From Streptomyces sp. WAC08241 (lineage in GTDB: Bacteria; Actinomycetota; Actinomycetes; Streptomycetales; Streptomycetaceae), in assembly GCA_007858575.1 (NCBI GenBank), contig CP042279.1, positions 6,665,001-6,729,000 on the forward strand: a stretch of DNA of 64,000 nt, written 5' to 3'. How positions within the stretch are numbered: the stretch's first letter is position 1; every line of letters begins with the position of its first letter. The position numbers were made by a program, and so were the translations under genes. The notes beneath the pieces are model-generated. The model had not been told where the DNA came from. It saw only the letters and a list, made by a program, of their open reading frames with translations, and did not search any database. Positions 48,492 to 60,679 of this stretch are shown piece by piece.

Positions 48492-50516
48492 ATGACCACG
48501 CACGGCGCGGACGGAGCCGGTGGTGCCGACCCGCTGCTCGCGGTCCTCGAACTCCTCGCCCGGCAGGCCCCGCCCGCCCGCTTCGACGCTCCCTCCTCGA
48601 CGAGGCCCGCCGCGGCGGCCTCGACCGCGCGGACCTCGACCGCCTGGAGCGGGCCGCCGTCCTCGCCGGGCAGATCAACGCCGAACGCGCCCAGGACGCG
48701 CGCCGCGAGGCCGGACTCGACGCCCTCACCGACACCGCCCGCGACCTGACCCTCTCCTACGACCTCGACGGCCTGCTGCACGTCATCACCCGCCGCGCCC
48801 GCCGGCTCCTCGGCCTCGACCTGGCGTACGTCACCCTGCGCGGCCCGCACGGCGCCTGCTACGTCCACACCACCGAGGGCACCCGCCCCGGCCGGTCCGG
48901 GGACCGCGCCTGGCCCCCGGCCTGCGGATCGCCGAGGGTACGGACTCGGCGGCGCCGTCCAGCTCCACGGCGTGCCCGTCTGGACCCCGGACTACCTCGC
49001 CGACGAGCGGTTCGCCCCTCCGGATCCCTCGACGCGGGCGTCCACGCCCCCGCCTTCGACGAGGACGCCGAAGCCGCCCTGCGCGCCGAGGGGCTCCACG
49101 CGATCGTGGCCGCGCCCCTGCGCAGCGGCGAGACCGTCATCGGCACCCTGTTCGGGGCGGACCGGCGCGTCCGCCACCACACCTCCGAGGAGATCGGCCT
49201 CCTCGCCGGGCTCGCGGACCTGGCCGCCCTCGCCGTCGAGAAGGCCGGCCTCCTCGACCGGACCCGGGCCGAGGTCTCCGAACTGGAGCGGGACAGCGCC
49301 CGGGTGCGCACCCGGCTCACCCGGATGCGGCACGTCAGCGAGGCCCACGGCCGCATCATGAACCTCGTCCTCGCGGGCGGCGACCTGCGCAACGTGGCCA
49401 AGGCCGCCGCCGACGCCCTCGACGCGAGCGTCCTGATCCGCGACCCCGGCGGCCGGTCGCTCGCCGCCGTCGGCGACGTCCCCGGCCTCGACCAGGAGGC
49501 CGTCGAAGAGGCCGTCGAGAAGGCCTCGCTCGACGCCCACGCCCGCCGCCGCCCGGTCCTCGCCGCCGACGACGTCTGGTCGCGCCCGTCATCGCGGGCT
49601 CCGAGGACCTCGGCGGCCTCGTCGTCCACGCCGACGGCGGACTCACCGGCGAGGACGAACGGCTCTCGAACTCGCCGCCCAGTCCGTCGCCTTCCTCCTC
49701 CTGATGCGGCGCTCCACCGCCGTCGCCGAAGGCCCCGTCCGCGACGAACTCCTCGACGACCTCATCGCGGACCCGCCGCACGCGCCGCAGCAGATCGCCC
49801 AGCGGGCCGGCCGCCTCGGCGTCGACCTGCGCCGGCCGCATGTCTCGTGCTCGCCCGGCCCGAGGGCGGCGAGCAGGGCCGGGCGGTCGTGTGGGCGTCC
49901 TCGTACGCGTACCGCCTCTCCGGTCTGAAGACCGTGCAGGGCGGCTGCATCGTGCTGCTGCTGCCGGGGACGACGCCTCGGCCGCCGCCAGGGCCGTCGC
50001 CGCCGAACTCTCCCCGCTGCTCGGCCACCCCGTCTCCGTCGCCTCCGCCGGACCCGGCTGGAGCCCGGACGCCGTCGGGCGGATGCACCGGGAGGCCTGG
50101 CGCTGCCTCGACGCGATGAGCGCCCTCGGCGGCACCGGCTCCGCGGCCTCCGTGCGGGACCTGGGCTTCCTGGGGCTGCTGCTCTCCGACGACAACGACG
50201 TGGACGGCTTCGTGGAGTCGGCGATCGGGCCCGTGCTCGCCTACGACGCCGAGCGGTTCACCGACCTCACGCACACCCTGGAGGCGTACTTCGCCTCGGG
50301 CGGCAGCCCGACGAACGCGGCCGAGGCGCTGCACGTCCACCCCAACACGGTCTCCCGCCGCCTGGAGCGGATCGGCGAACTCCTCGGCCCCGAGTGGCAG
50401 AAGCCCGGCCAGGTCCTGGAGGTCCAGCTCGCGCTCCGGCTCCAGCGCACCCGGGAGGCCCTGGCCCGCGGCCGCGTCGCCCCGAACCGCCCCGCCCGCC
50501 GGAGCGCGGGGCCTGA
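48492..50516 (+). CDS. GAF-domain PucR-type transcriptional regulator
   Basis: About 680 residues. A GAF-like sensor near residues 90-250 (LTLSYDLDGLLHVITRRARRLLGLDLAYVTL, IVAAPLRSGETVIGTLFGADR), a coiled coil (LDRTRAEVSELERDSARVRTRL), a second sensor region, then the PucR C-terminal HTH (EAYFASGGSPTNAAEALHVHPNTVSRRLERI). Such proteins sense small molecules and control catabolic genes. ATG 48492 is preferred. Many single losses (near 48592, 48893, 48945, 49018, 49580, 49675, 49845 and 49972) break the frame; the stop is taken as TGA near 50516. A urate oxidase gene lies 1.7 kb away, so purine control is a possibility. Confidence 0.85.
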
Positions 50517-50519
50517 CGG

Positions 50520-50578
50520 ACGGCGCCCGGTCCGGGGCGTGGCGCCCGGTCCGGGGCGTGACGCCCGATCCGGGGCCG
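50520..50578. repeat. Three copies of a 20-base GC-rich unit
   Basis: GGCGCCCGGTCCGGGGCGTG and variants occur three times between the convergent PucR-type and IS701-like genes. Each copy folds on itself (CCCGG/CCGGG), so it could terminate transcription from both sides. Confidence 0.7.
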
Positions 50579-50593
50579 ACCCGCCCGAGGACC

Positions 50594-51916
50594 TCAGCTC
50601 GCCGAGCGCCGCGAACCGTAGCCCGGGCCGTACCCCTGTGCCGTGCCCGGGCCGTACCCCTGCGCCGCGCCCGGACCGTACCCCGTGCCGGGCCGTGGCC
50701 CGACTCCCACTGGGAGGCCAGGACCGTCGCCGCGTGGGCCGCCGAGGCCAGGGTGATGTGCCGGTGCCAGCCGCGGAACGAGCGGCCCACGAAGTCCCGC
50801 AGGCCCGCGCCCTCCCCGACCTCCACGAAGTCCCGCTCCACCCGGCGGGCGAGCTTGGTCAGGCGCAGCAGGGTGCCCACCGGCGAACCGGTCAGGTCGC
50901 TGATCCACACCCGGGCCGGGGCCCGCCGCGGGTCGTCCCACTCGCCGAGCAGCACCAGCGGACGCATCCGCTCCCCGCCCGGCGTCGGCAGCGCCACCCG
51001 GACGGCCGTGGCGAGCGAGGTCCGCGAGGTCCGCACGCCCCCACCGTGTCCACCCAGCTCACCGGCCTGCGCAGTCCCTTGAGGGACTCCAGTATCTGCA
51101 CCGCGGACAGCGGGCCCGCCCCGAAGCCGGGCAGCGAGCGGTCCGCGATCGCGAGCCGGGAGCCCGGCCCGATCCGGGCCACGACCGGCACCCCGGCCCC
51201 GGCGAGCCGGGTGAGGGCCGCACGGCCCGCGCCGCCCCGGATGTCGATGAGCACCGGCTTGCGGGTGACGTCGGACCAGCGGGCGGTGTCGAGCGCCGCC
51301 GTGACCGCGCACTCCTCCAGGGTCTCCTCGCCGGCCTCCTCGGGAACCTCCGCGCGGTCGCGCCGCGTGCGGTCGTTCACCCAGGGTCCGGCAGGAACAG
51401 GCGCCAGTTGACCGGGACGCTCAGCTCCTCGCCCGCGAACCACACGCCGAAGGCCTGCTGCCCGTGGAAGACCTGGCCGCGCTCCGGGTCGAAGCGCCGG
51501 TCCACGCCCACGGAGTGCTCCCCGGCCTTGGGGATCGGCATGGGCCGCACCACCCAGGCCTGCGGGCAGCCGTTGCGCTCCAGGTACCGGCCGAGCGCCG
51601 CGCGCATCGGCTGCCAGTCCCAGGTGGAGCTGGAGACGAAGTGGTGCAGGCTCTGCTCGGCCGCCGGACCGCCGATCTGCGCGGCGATGTTGCGGATCGA
51701 CTTGCGGCCCTGCGCGGTGAGCAGACCGTGCAGGTACTGCTCGGCCTTCAGGCGCTGGTCGCGGCGGGCGAAGCCGGAGAAGAGCGCGGCACACAGCTCG
51801 GCGTAGACGTCCTCGCGCGCACCGGCCGCGCCGACGGTCCTCACGGTGGCCAGGGGGACGGCCGGGGCGACGGCCCCCGCGGTGGCCCTGCGCCTGGTTG
51901 CGACGGATGTACTCAC
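50594..51916 (-). CDS. IS701-family transposase-like protein, probably domesticated
   Basis: About 440 residues starting MSTSVATRRRATAG at GTG 51916 after CAGGAG. Similarity to IS701/DDE_5 transposases is clear: LCAALFSGFARRDQRLKAEQYLHGLL, GRKSIRNIA, PKAGEHSVGV, VWFAGEELSVPVNWRLFLP. The catalytic positions look lost: the usual IDDTGFPKKG acid pair reads VRPMPIPKAG, and the second acid segment (like ADAGYG) reads IDIRGGAG. The C-terminal tail is a GYGPG/AQ repeat. No terminal inverted repeats were found. Breaks lie near 50660, 51040 and 51388. It looks like an immobile, repurposed transposase. Confidence 0.75.
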
Positions 51917-52189
51917 GAGACTCCTGCCCGAAGGGTGCGCAGCTCCTTCCCGCTGCGCCACCACCGTCTCCCGGCACCGCCCCCGGGGACGAGGTGTACC
52001 CGGCACCCGAATCGGCCGCCGGATGGTGGCCGGACCACCTCCCCGCCTTCCGCGCAGGTCACGGCCCCTCCGCCGTCCCGCGACGGACCCCCGCGCGGCC
52101 CCCAGGAACACCCCGCGGGGATCTGACGGACTCACCGGACGGGCTTTGACCCGTCGCCCCGCGTGGCCGGACCATCGCGGAGCGAGGCG

Positions 52190-52237
52190 GCACGGGCCGG
52201 GCCGGTCAAGGCCCCAGGCCGGGAACCGGGCCCGTGC
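52190..52237 (-). terminator. Terminator-like hairpin after urate oxidase
   Basis: GCACGGGCC (52190-52198) pairs with GGCCCGTGC (52229-52237), with GC-rich partial pairing inside. It lies 28 bases past the urate oxidase stop. The rest of 51917-52265 shows no gene. Confidence 0.6.
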
Positions 52238-52265
52238 GCCTCGTCTTCCGCCGGAAGCCCACGGC

Positions 52266-53181
52266 TCAGGCGGTGATCCAGTCGCCGGTCGCGATCACCG
52301 GCTGGACGCCCTGGCGGTGCACGGTGCCCTCGATCAGGCCGTACATCCGGTCGGCCGCGAAGTACACCTCGTTGTCGTTCTTCAGACCGAACGGTTCCAG
52401 GTCCACCAGGAAGTGGTGCTTGTTCGGCAGGTTGAGCCGCACCTCGTTGACCGTGGAGACGTGGTCCAGGACCCGGTCCGCCATCGCGTGCAGGGTCTGC
52501 TGGAGCGAGTAGCTGTACGTCTCCGCGAAGGCCTCCAGCAGGTGCCGGCGCACCTTCTCGTACGAGCGGTCCCAGTCGTGCTCCGGGTCGGCCGCCGCCG
52601 GGGCCGAGTTCGCCCAGCGGGCGGTGACCTTGGTGGCCAGGATCCGGTCGTACGCCTCCTGGAGCGTCGTGTACCTGTCCTTGACGAAGCCGTGGAACTC
52701 GGAGTTGGTCGAGTTCATCACCGTCAGCTCCCTCAGGCCCGACAGGACCTGGAGGCCGGTGGTCTCCGAGTGCGTGACCTGCGCGGTGCGGACCTCCTGG
52801 CCCTTGCGGACGAAGGAGTGCTGCTCCTTGCGCGTCGGGACCGGGATCCGCTCCCAGGCGAACTCTCGACCCGGACCTGCGCCTCGTGGATCACCGGCTG
52901 CGAGGTCACGAAGTGCCGGGCGAGGTGGATCGCGAAGGCCTCGGGGAGGCGACGCCGTGCTCCTTGGCGAAGGCGTACACCGTGTTCTTGGTGGTGTCGG
53001 TCGGCAGGCAGTTGCCGTTGTCGCCGGTCAGGTGCACGTCGCGGTACTCGCCGCGCAGCGCCACCGACACGTTCAGGTCGCGGATCTCGTGCCAGGCCCC
53101 GTCGTCGCCCTTGCGGGTCACGGTGACGATCCGGTTCTCGGCCTTGCCGTACTGGTTCTGTGCCAGGACGTGCTTGCTCAT
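52266..53181 (-). CDS. pucL: Factor-independent urate hydroxylase (uricase)
   Basis: About 306 residues. MSKHVLAQNQYGKAENRIVTV, GDNGNCLPTDTTKNTVYAFAKEHG (catalytic Thr-Asp region), QVRVESFAWERIP, HGFVKDRYTTL and LPNKHHFLVDLEPFGL are typical urate oxidase signatures. It oxidizes urate to 5-hydroxyisourate in purine breakdown, without a cofactor. One or two bases are missing near 52865 and 52945. It stands alone on the minus strand; the allantoin pathway genes are not in this window. Confidence 0.95.
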
Positions 53182-53583
53182 GTGCTGCTCAGCTCCCGCG
53201 GGTACGTGGATACGGATATCCCGTACGCCCGGCGTCCAGCGTCCCCGTCGTCCCGAGGGTGCGCTCCCCGCCGTCCGGCCCGTGAACGGCGGACCGCCCC
53301 GGGACTGACGAGCATCCCGGTCCGTAGGTGTGGCCTCGAAGATAGGTGCACTTCCGGCACCTGGCAATGGGTGCGGCGGGCACGGGGCCGGTGCGTCAGG
53401 AGGGCGTCAAGAGGCGTAAGGGGCACGTCAAGGGACGTACGGGAAGCGTCAAGAAGGACGCGTACGGCATCAGAGGGGCGTCAACGGGAGCGGCGGACGG
53501 CCCCGGGCGGGGGTTTCTCGTCTCGTCCGAAAACCTCCGTCCCGCGCCCCACGGCCGGGACCCTCTCCATCCGGGAGTCCACG
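53182..53583. other. Divergent intergenic region between urate oxidase and kdp
   Basis: No gene is evident. GGATATCC within GGATACGGATATCCCGTAC (53209-53227) is a candidate operator near the urate oxidase start. Toward kdp, a run of CGTCAAG words (53405-53460: GGCGTCAAG, CACGTCAAG, AGCGTCAAG) recurs every 20-26 bases and may bind the kdp regulator. Confidence 0.45.
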
Positions 53584-53666
53584 ATGGCCGACGCGGCCTT
53601 CGTCGCCACCACGATCGCGCTCTTCGCGCTGGTGGCCCTCGTCGCCAGGGGGTGGCCAAGCAGTGA
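53584..53666 (+). CDS. 27-residue single-helix membrane peptide before kdpF
   Basis: MADAAFVATTIALFALVALVA is almost entirely one membrane helix; restoring one G near 53651 gives the tail RGVAKQ and a TGA that overlaps the kdpF start (GTGA at 53663). GGGAG precedes ATG 53584 at a good distance. Coupling to kdpF and the strong hydrophobic helix support a real small gene, perhaps a second KdpF-like stabilizing peptide. Confidence 0.65.
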
Positions 53667-53752
53667 GCACCGAGAACATCGTCGGTCTCCTGGTGGCCGC
53701 CGGCCTCCTGGGCTACCTCGTCCTCGCCCTCGTCAAGCCCGACCGGTTCTGA
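53663..53752 (+). CDS. kdpF: KdpF, small subunit of the potassium ATPase
   Basis: 29 residues: MSTENIVGLLVAAGLLGYLV, then LALVKPDRF. The single helix and the KPDRF end are typical of KdpF, which stabilizes the KdpABC complex. GTG 53663 overlaps the preceding peptide's stop; kdpA begins 15 bases downstream. Confidence 0.9.
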   Translation: MSTENIVGLLVAAGLLGYLVLALVKPDRF

Positions 53753-53766
53753 GGCGAGGGAAGAAC

Positions 53767-55424
53767 ATGAGCCCCGTCCTCGCAGGATCCCTCCAGTTCC
53801 TGGCCCTGGCCGTCGCCCTCGGCCTGTCCCACCGGCCGCTGGGCGACCACATGGCCCGCGTCTACTCCTCGGAGCGGCACCTCGCCCCCGAGCGGTGGAT
53901 CTACCGGGCGATCGGCGCCGACCCCGACACGGGGATGCGGTGGCCCGCCTACCTGCGCTGCGTCCTCGCCTTCTCCGCCGTCGGCGTCCTCCTCCTCTAC
54001 CTGCTCCAGCGGGTCCAGGGCGTCCTTCCGGGCTCGCTCGGCTTCGCGTCGATCGACCCGGACCAGGCGTTCGACACGGCGGCCTCGTTCGTCGCCAACA
54101 CCAACTGGCAGTCGTACTACGGCGAACAGGCCATGGGCCACGTCGTGCAGACCGGCGGCCTCGCCGTGCAGAACTTCGTGTCCGCGGCGGTCGGCATGGC
54201 GGTCGCCGTCGCCCTCGTCCGGGGCTTCACCCGGTCCCGCACCGGTGAACTCGGCAACTTCTGGGCCGATCTGGTCCGGGGCACGCTCCGGATCCTGCTG
54301 CCGCTCTCCGTCGTCGCCGCCCTGGTCCTGGTCGCGTGCGGCGCGATCCAGAACTTCTCCGGCATCCACGAGGTGGGGCAGTTCTCCGGCGGCACCCAGC
54401 AGTGGAACGGCGGCGCGGTCGCCTCCCAGGAGGCCGTCAAGGTCCTCGGCACCAATGGCGGCGGCTACTTCAACGCCAACTCCGCCCACCCCTTCGAGAA
54501 CCCGAACGCCCTCTCCAACCTCTTCCAGATCTACCTGATCCTGCTCATCCCCACCGCCCTGACCCGCACCTTCGGCCGGATGACCGGCTCCCCGAAGCAG
54601 GGGTACGCGATCCTCGGCACCATGGCTGCGATCTGGGCCGGCTTCACCGCCCTGATGATGTGGACCGAGTTCCACCACGGCGGCCCGGCGTTCGACCTCG
54701 CGGGCGGGGCCACCGAGGCAAGGAGACCCGGTTCGGGATCGGCGGCTCGGCCCTCTTCGCGGTGGCGACCACGCTGACCTCGACCGGCGCCGTGAACTCC
54801 TTCCACTCCTCGTACACCGGCTTCGGCGGCGGGATCACCCTCCTCGGGATGCAGTTGGGCGAGATCGCGCCCGGCGGCGTCGGCTCCGGCCTGTACGGCA
54901 TGCTGGTCATGGCCGTGATCGCGGTGTTCGTCGCCGGTCTGATGGTCGGCCGCACCCCCGAGTACCTGGGGAAGCGGATCGGCGTCCGCGAGATCACGCA
55001 CGCCGCCTGCTACCTCCTGGTCACCCCGGCGCTCGTCCTGGGCCTCACCGCCGTCGCGATGGCCCTGCCCACGCCACCGGAGTCGATGGCCAACTCCGGC
55101 GCGCACGGCTTCTCCGAGATCCTCTACGCGTACACCTCGGCGGCCAACAACAACGGCTCCGCGTTCGCCGGACTGAACGCCGACACCCCTGGTTCAACAC
55201 CACGCTCGGCATCGCGATGCTCCTCGGCCGCTTCCTGCCGATGGTGTTCGTCCTGGCCCTGGCCGGCTCGCTCGCCGGACAGGCCCCCGTGCCCGCACCG
55301 CGGGCACCCTGCGCACCGAGAAGCCGCTGTTCAGCGGCCTCCTCCTCGGCACGGTCGCGATCGTCGCCGGACTCACCTACTTCCCGGCGCTCGCGCTGGG
55401 ACCGCTCGCCGAAGGGCTCGCAGC

Positions 55425-55428
<4 letters not shown>
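53767..55428 (+). CDS. kdpA: KdpA, potassium-binding channel subunit
   Basis: About 555 residues with ten helices. Selectivity-filter regions are visible: ANTNWQSYYGEQ, TNGGGYFNANSAHPFENP, the later TSTGAVNSFHSSYTGFGGG and TSAANNNGSAFAGL. It is the K+-conducting subunit of the high-affinity Kdp pump. Breaks lie near 54715, 55190 and 55300. It ends in an ATGA overlap with kdpB. AGGGAAG precedes the ATG. Confidence 0.95.
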
Positions 55429-57638
<2,210 letters not shown>

Positions 57639-57644
57639 CCGACC

Positions 57645-58314
57645 ATGAACAACTCCGCCAGAAGGACCGGACGCCTGCTCGGGGCGGGCCTGCGCGCCCT
57701 CCTCGTCCTCACCGTCGTGTGCGGCGTCCTCTACCCCTCGCCGTCACCGCCGTCGCCCAACTGGCCTTCCCGGGCCGGGCGAACGGCTCCGAGGTACGGG
57801 ACGGCAGCGGCCGGGTCGTCGGCTCCTCGCTCGTCGGGCAGCGCTACGACCTGCCGGCGAAGGACGGCGAGGAGGCCCCGGCCCCCGACCTCCGCTGGTT
57901 CCAGCCGCGCCCCTCGAACGGCCTGGGCGCCAACTCCGTCAACACCCGGTACTCCCTGCTCCTCTCCGGCGCGACCAACCGGTCCGGCGACGACGCCGAG
58001 CTGATCCGGTGGGTGAAGGAGGCCGGGGCGGCCGTCGTACGGGACAACTCGACGGCCTCGTACGAGGTGAGGCCTCGGACGTGCCGCCCGACGCCGTCAC
58101 CTCCTCCGGCTCCGGCCTGGACCCGCACATTTCCCCGGAGTACGCGAGGCTCCAGGTCCACCGGGTCGCCGAGCGCAACGGCCTGCCCGTCGCGGCCGTC
58201 GCGAAGCTCGTCGCCGACCGCACGGAGGGCCGCGCCCTCGGCTTCGTGGGGGAGCCCCGGGTCAACGTCCTCGCGCTCAACACGGCGCTGCGGGAACTGG
58301 TGGCGAAGAGCTGA
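57645..58314 (+). CDS. kdpC: KdpC, potassium ATPase subunit C
   Basis: About 224 residues. An N-terminal helix (LLGAGLRALLVLTVVCGVLY) anchors a soluble domain with RPSNGLGANSVNTRY, SSGSGLDPHISPEYA and VADRTEGRALGFVGEPRVNVLALN, all diagnostic of KdpC. Breaks near 57743 and 58073. No kdpD/kdpE follows: the next gene is convergent, so the sensor pair must lie elsewhere. Confidence 0.95.
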
Positions 58315-58329
58315 CCGGCGGCCCGGTCA
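58312..58329. terminator. Compact palindrome containing both stop codons
   Basis: TGACCG-GCGGCC-CGGTCA: the kdpC stop (TGA) and the stop of the convergent gene (TCA) form the two ends of one inverted repeat. Confidence 0.6.
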
Positions 58330-59468
58330 ACCGGCCGGCAGCACCCGCGTCTCCACCGCCGGGAAGCCCTTGGCCCACCAGTGGTCGTAGCGGCGGTAGA
58401 CCAGCGGGTCCCGGCCCGGCAGGAAGCCGCCGAGCGCCGAGGCCTCGGCGGCCAGGCCTCCCAGGCCCCGGCGGGCAGCGGGTGGAAGGCCGAGACCTCG
58501 ATCCCGCCCCCGACCGGCCGCCAGACCCCGGCGACGTACCCGTCCACGAGGAGCGCCGGCAGCGTGTCGCCGTTCACCCGGATCACGTGCCTGCGGTACG
58601 CGGGCGGGATGATCCGGGAGCGGTCCGCGTACGCGAGGAGGACGCTGTCCCACATGGCGAGCAGGCGCGGCGGGCCGGGGTCTCCGCGTCGGGGAGCGGC
58701 GCGCCCGGGACGTCGTACAGGACCGTGCCGTCGGCCCCTCCAGCCGCACCAGTCCTCTTCCAGGGTCCGCACCGCCTCGCGCACCAGGCGCCGGGGCGCC
58801 GTCGTGAACTGCGCCATGTCCGCCACGGACGCGGGCCCGAACCTCCAGGTAGCGCCGGAGCAGGACGGCCAGACCGGCGGCGGACGCCTCCGGGTCGGCG
58901 AGCACGGGCCGTTCGGCGGCCGCGACGAAGGACTGCGCGGTTCCGAAGGACCACGGCGGGCCCGTCGGCGCGTGCCACAGCGGCGCGTACTGGCGCACCA
59001 TCCGCCAGACCACGGGCGCCACCGGCCCGCTCCGGCCCCGCTCGACCAGCTCCCGCAGCTCGGCCCCGGTCCGCGCCTCCGCGGCGTGGGCGAGCAGGCC
59101 GGGCAGGAGCGCGTCGGCGTCGGCGGCCGTGAACCCGGCCGCCCTGAACCGGGGGTCGTGGAGCCGCCCGCCGCGCAGCGTCGGCTCCATGGCCTCCCGG
59201 AAGGCCCGGTAGTCGTCGGCGTGCACCTGGTGGAGGGTGAGCCGCATCAGCGTCGAGCGGACCACCCGGAACCCGTTCAGGGCCTCGTCGAACCGCTCCG
59301 GCGCGAAGTCCGCGATCCGGTTCCACAGGGCCACGTACGGGGAGCCCGGCCGCTGCGCCTGAGGGCCACCACCCGCCGCACGGCGTCCTCGACGCCGATC
59401 GGCTCGCGGGCGAGGAGCAACTGCCGGGCGAGGGTGGAGCGGTTGAGGACGCGCGGGGTGATCACCAT
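58327..59468 (-). CDS. Winged-helix DNA-binding protein (HTH_42, AlkZ/YcaQ-like superfamily)
   Basis: About 385 residues starting MVITPRVLNRSTLARQLLL. Segments VVALQAQRPGSPYVALWNRIADF, STLMRLTLHQVHADDYRAFREA, RRYLEVFGPASVADMAQFT and SRIIPPAYRRHVIRVNGDTLPALLVDGYVAGVW match the winged-helix family that includes DNA interstrand-crosslink glycosylases of Streptomyces. The QAQ(R)P start is the catalytic-type QΦQ region of AlkZ-like glycosylases (QAQ here), though activity is not proven. Breaks lie near 59355, 58848, 58745, 58680 and 58462. Confidence 0.75.
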
Positions 59469-59618
59469 GGCGCGATTCTGCCTCCCGGGACGAGGAGTCG
59501 GACGTGCTTGCGCATACGGGGCGTGGACGTGGGCGACGGACCGCCGGTCGCCACCGGTTCACCCGGGGAACGCCCCGGCGCCACGCGCTCCTCACCCGGC
59601 CTCGTGAGGATCGGCCGC

Positions 59619-60483
59619 ATGAACCTCACCGCGCGCGCCCCGCGCCCCGTCGCAGCCGCCTCCGCCGTCGTCCTCGCCTCCGCCGTCGCGCTCCTCGCCC
59701 CGAGCGCGCCGGCGCACGCCGCGGCCAACGCCGTCCCGACGTACGAGGTGAAGATCAACCTCACGGCGGCGGCCCTCGACGCCTCCCACGCGCCGAGCGC
59801 GGCCGTGAGGTCGGCGTTCGGCATCACCGGTTCCGCCAAGGCCCGTTCGTACGCCTACTACGACACCGACGGCCTCGCCCTGGACGCCGAGGGGTGGAGC
59901 GTCCGGCTGCGCCACAAGGACGGGTCCTCGTTCGAGGAGACGTACAAGAAGCGCTTCCCCGTCACGAACGGCGACCTGAAGGCCGCGCTCGACGCGGCGA
60001 ACGCGGCCGGTTTCGACAGCGGCGACACCAACTACAAGGCCGAGGTCGACTGGGGCTACGCGAAGCAGACGCTGAGCTTCGGCAACGAGAAGAGCCGCAG
60101 CGCCAAGGGGTACGCGGGCACCGCGCTCCCGGCGAGCGCCACCGGCCGCGACTGGCTGGCCGCCGACGTCCCCGGCAAGCTCGCCACGTGGGGCGGCACC
60201 GGCTGGGGCAAGGGCCTCTCCAGCAGTCCCGCGCCCACGGACCGGTCACCGCCACGGTGTACGAGGGGAGTGGGGCGCCTCCGACGACGCGAGCGTCGAG
60301 GTGCTGCCGGTGGTCGGCGCGGGCGGGACCGGCACGGAGTACGTCGTCGAACTGTCCTTCAAGACCGACTCCGCCGCCGACGCGGCCGAACTGCACGAGG
60401 ACGCGGTGGCCCTCGCCGAGTCGAAGGGGTGGCTGTACCACGGCGACATCCTGAAGACGCGGCTCATCCTGGACCGTTACTAA
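59619..60483 (+). CDS. Secreted CYTH-like protein
   Basis: About 289 residues. A signal peptide (VAAASAVVLASAVALLAPSAPAHA) is followed by a CYTH-like fold: YEVKINLTA, SYAYYDTDGLALDAEGWSVRLRHKDG, FEETYKKRFP, then a late DILKTRLILDRY. CYTH enzymes are usually cytoplasmic triphosphatases or adenylate cyclases with EXEXK; here the first acidic motif is reduced (YEVKI) and the protein is exported, so its activity is uncertain. Two bases are missing near 60228 and 60272. Confidence 0.65.
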
Positions 60484-60679
60484 GGCTGTCGGGGGCTCGG
60501 GGGCTCAGGCTCGGGGCGATCCCCGGCGTTCACCCAGGATCGCCCCGGTGTCGCGCACGCGTCGCTCCGCGTTGTGGCCGGAAACGGACCATGAGGCCGC
60601 CTCCACCGGAACGCTCCACGCGTCCGCGTCCGTGTCCCACACCTCCACCCTTCCGCGTGCTCCAAGGGAGTTCACCCAG

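Noticed and set aside
53182..53583. c-di-AMP (ydaO) riboswitch upstream of kdp
   Set aside because: I could not see the conserved helices or core; only short CGTCAAG repeats are evident.
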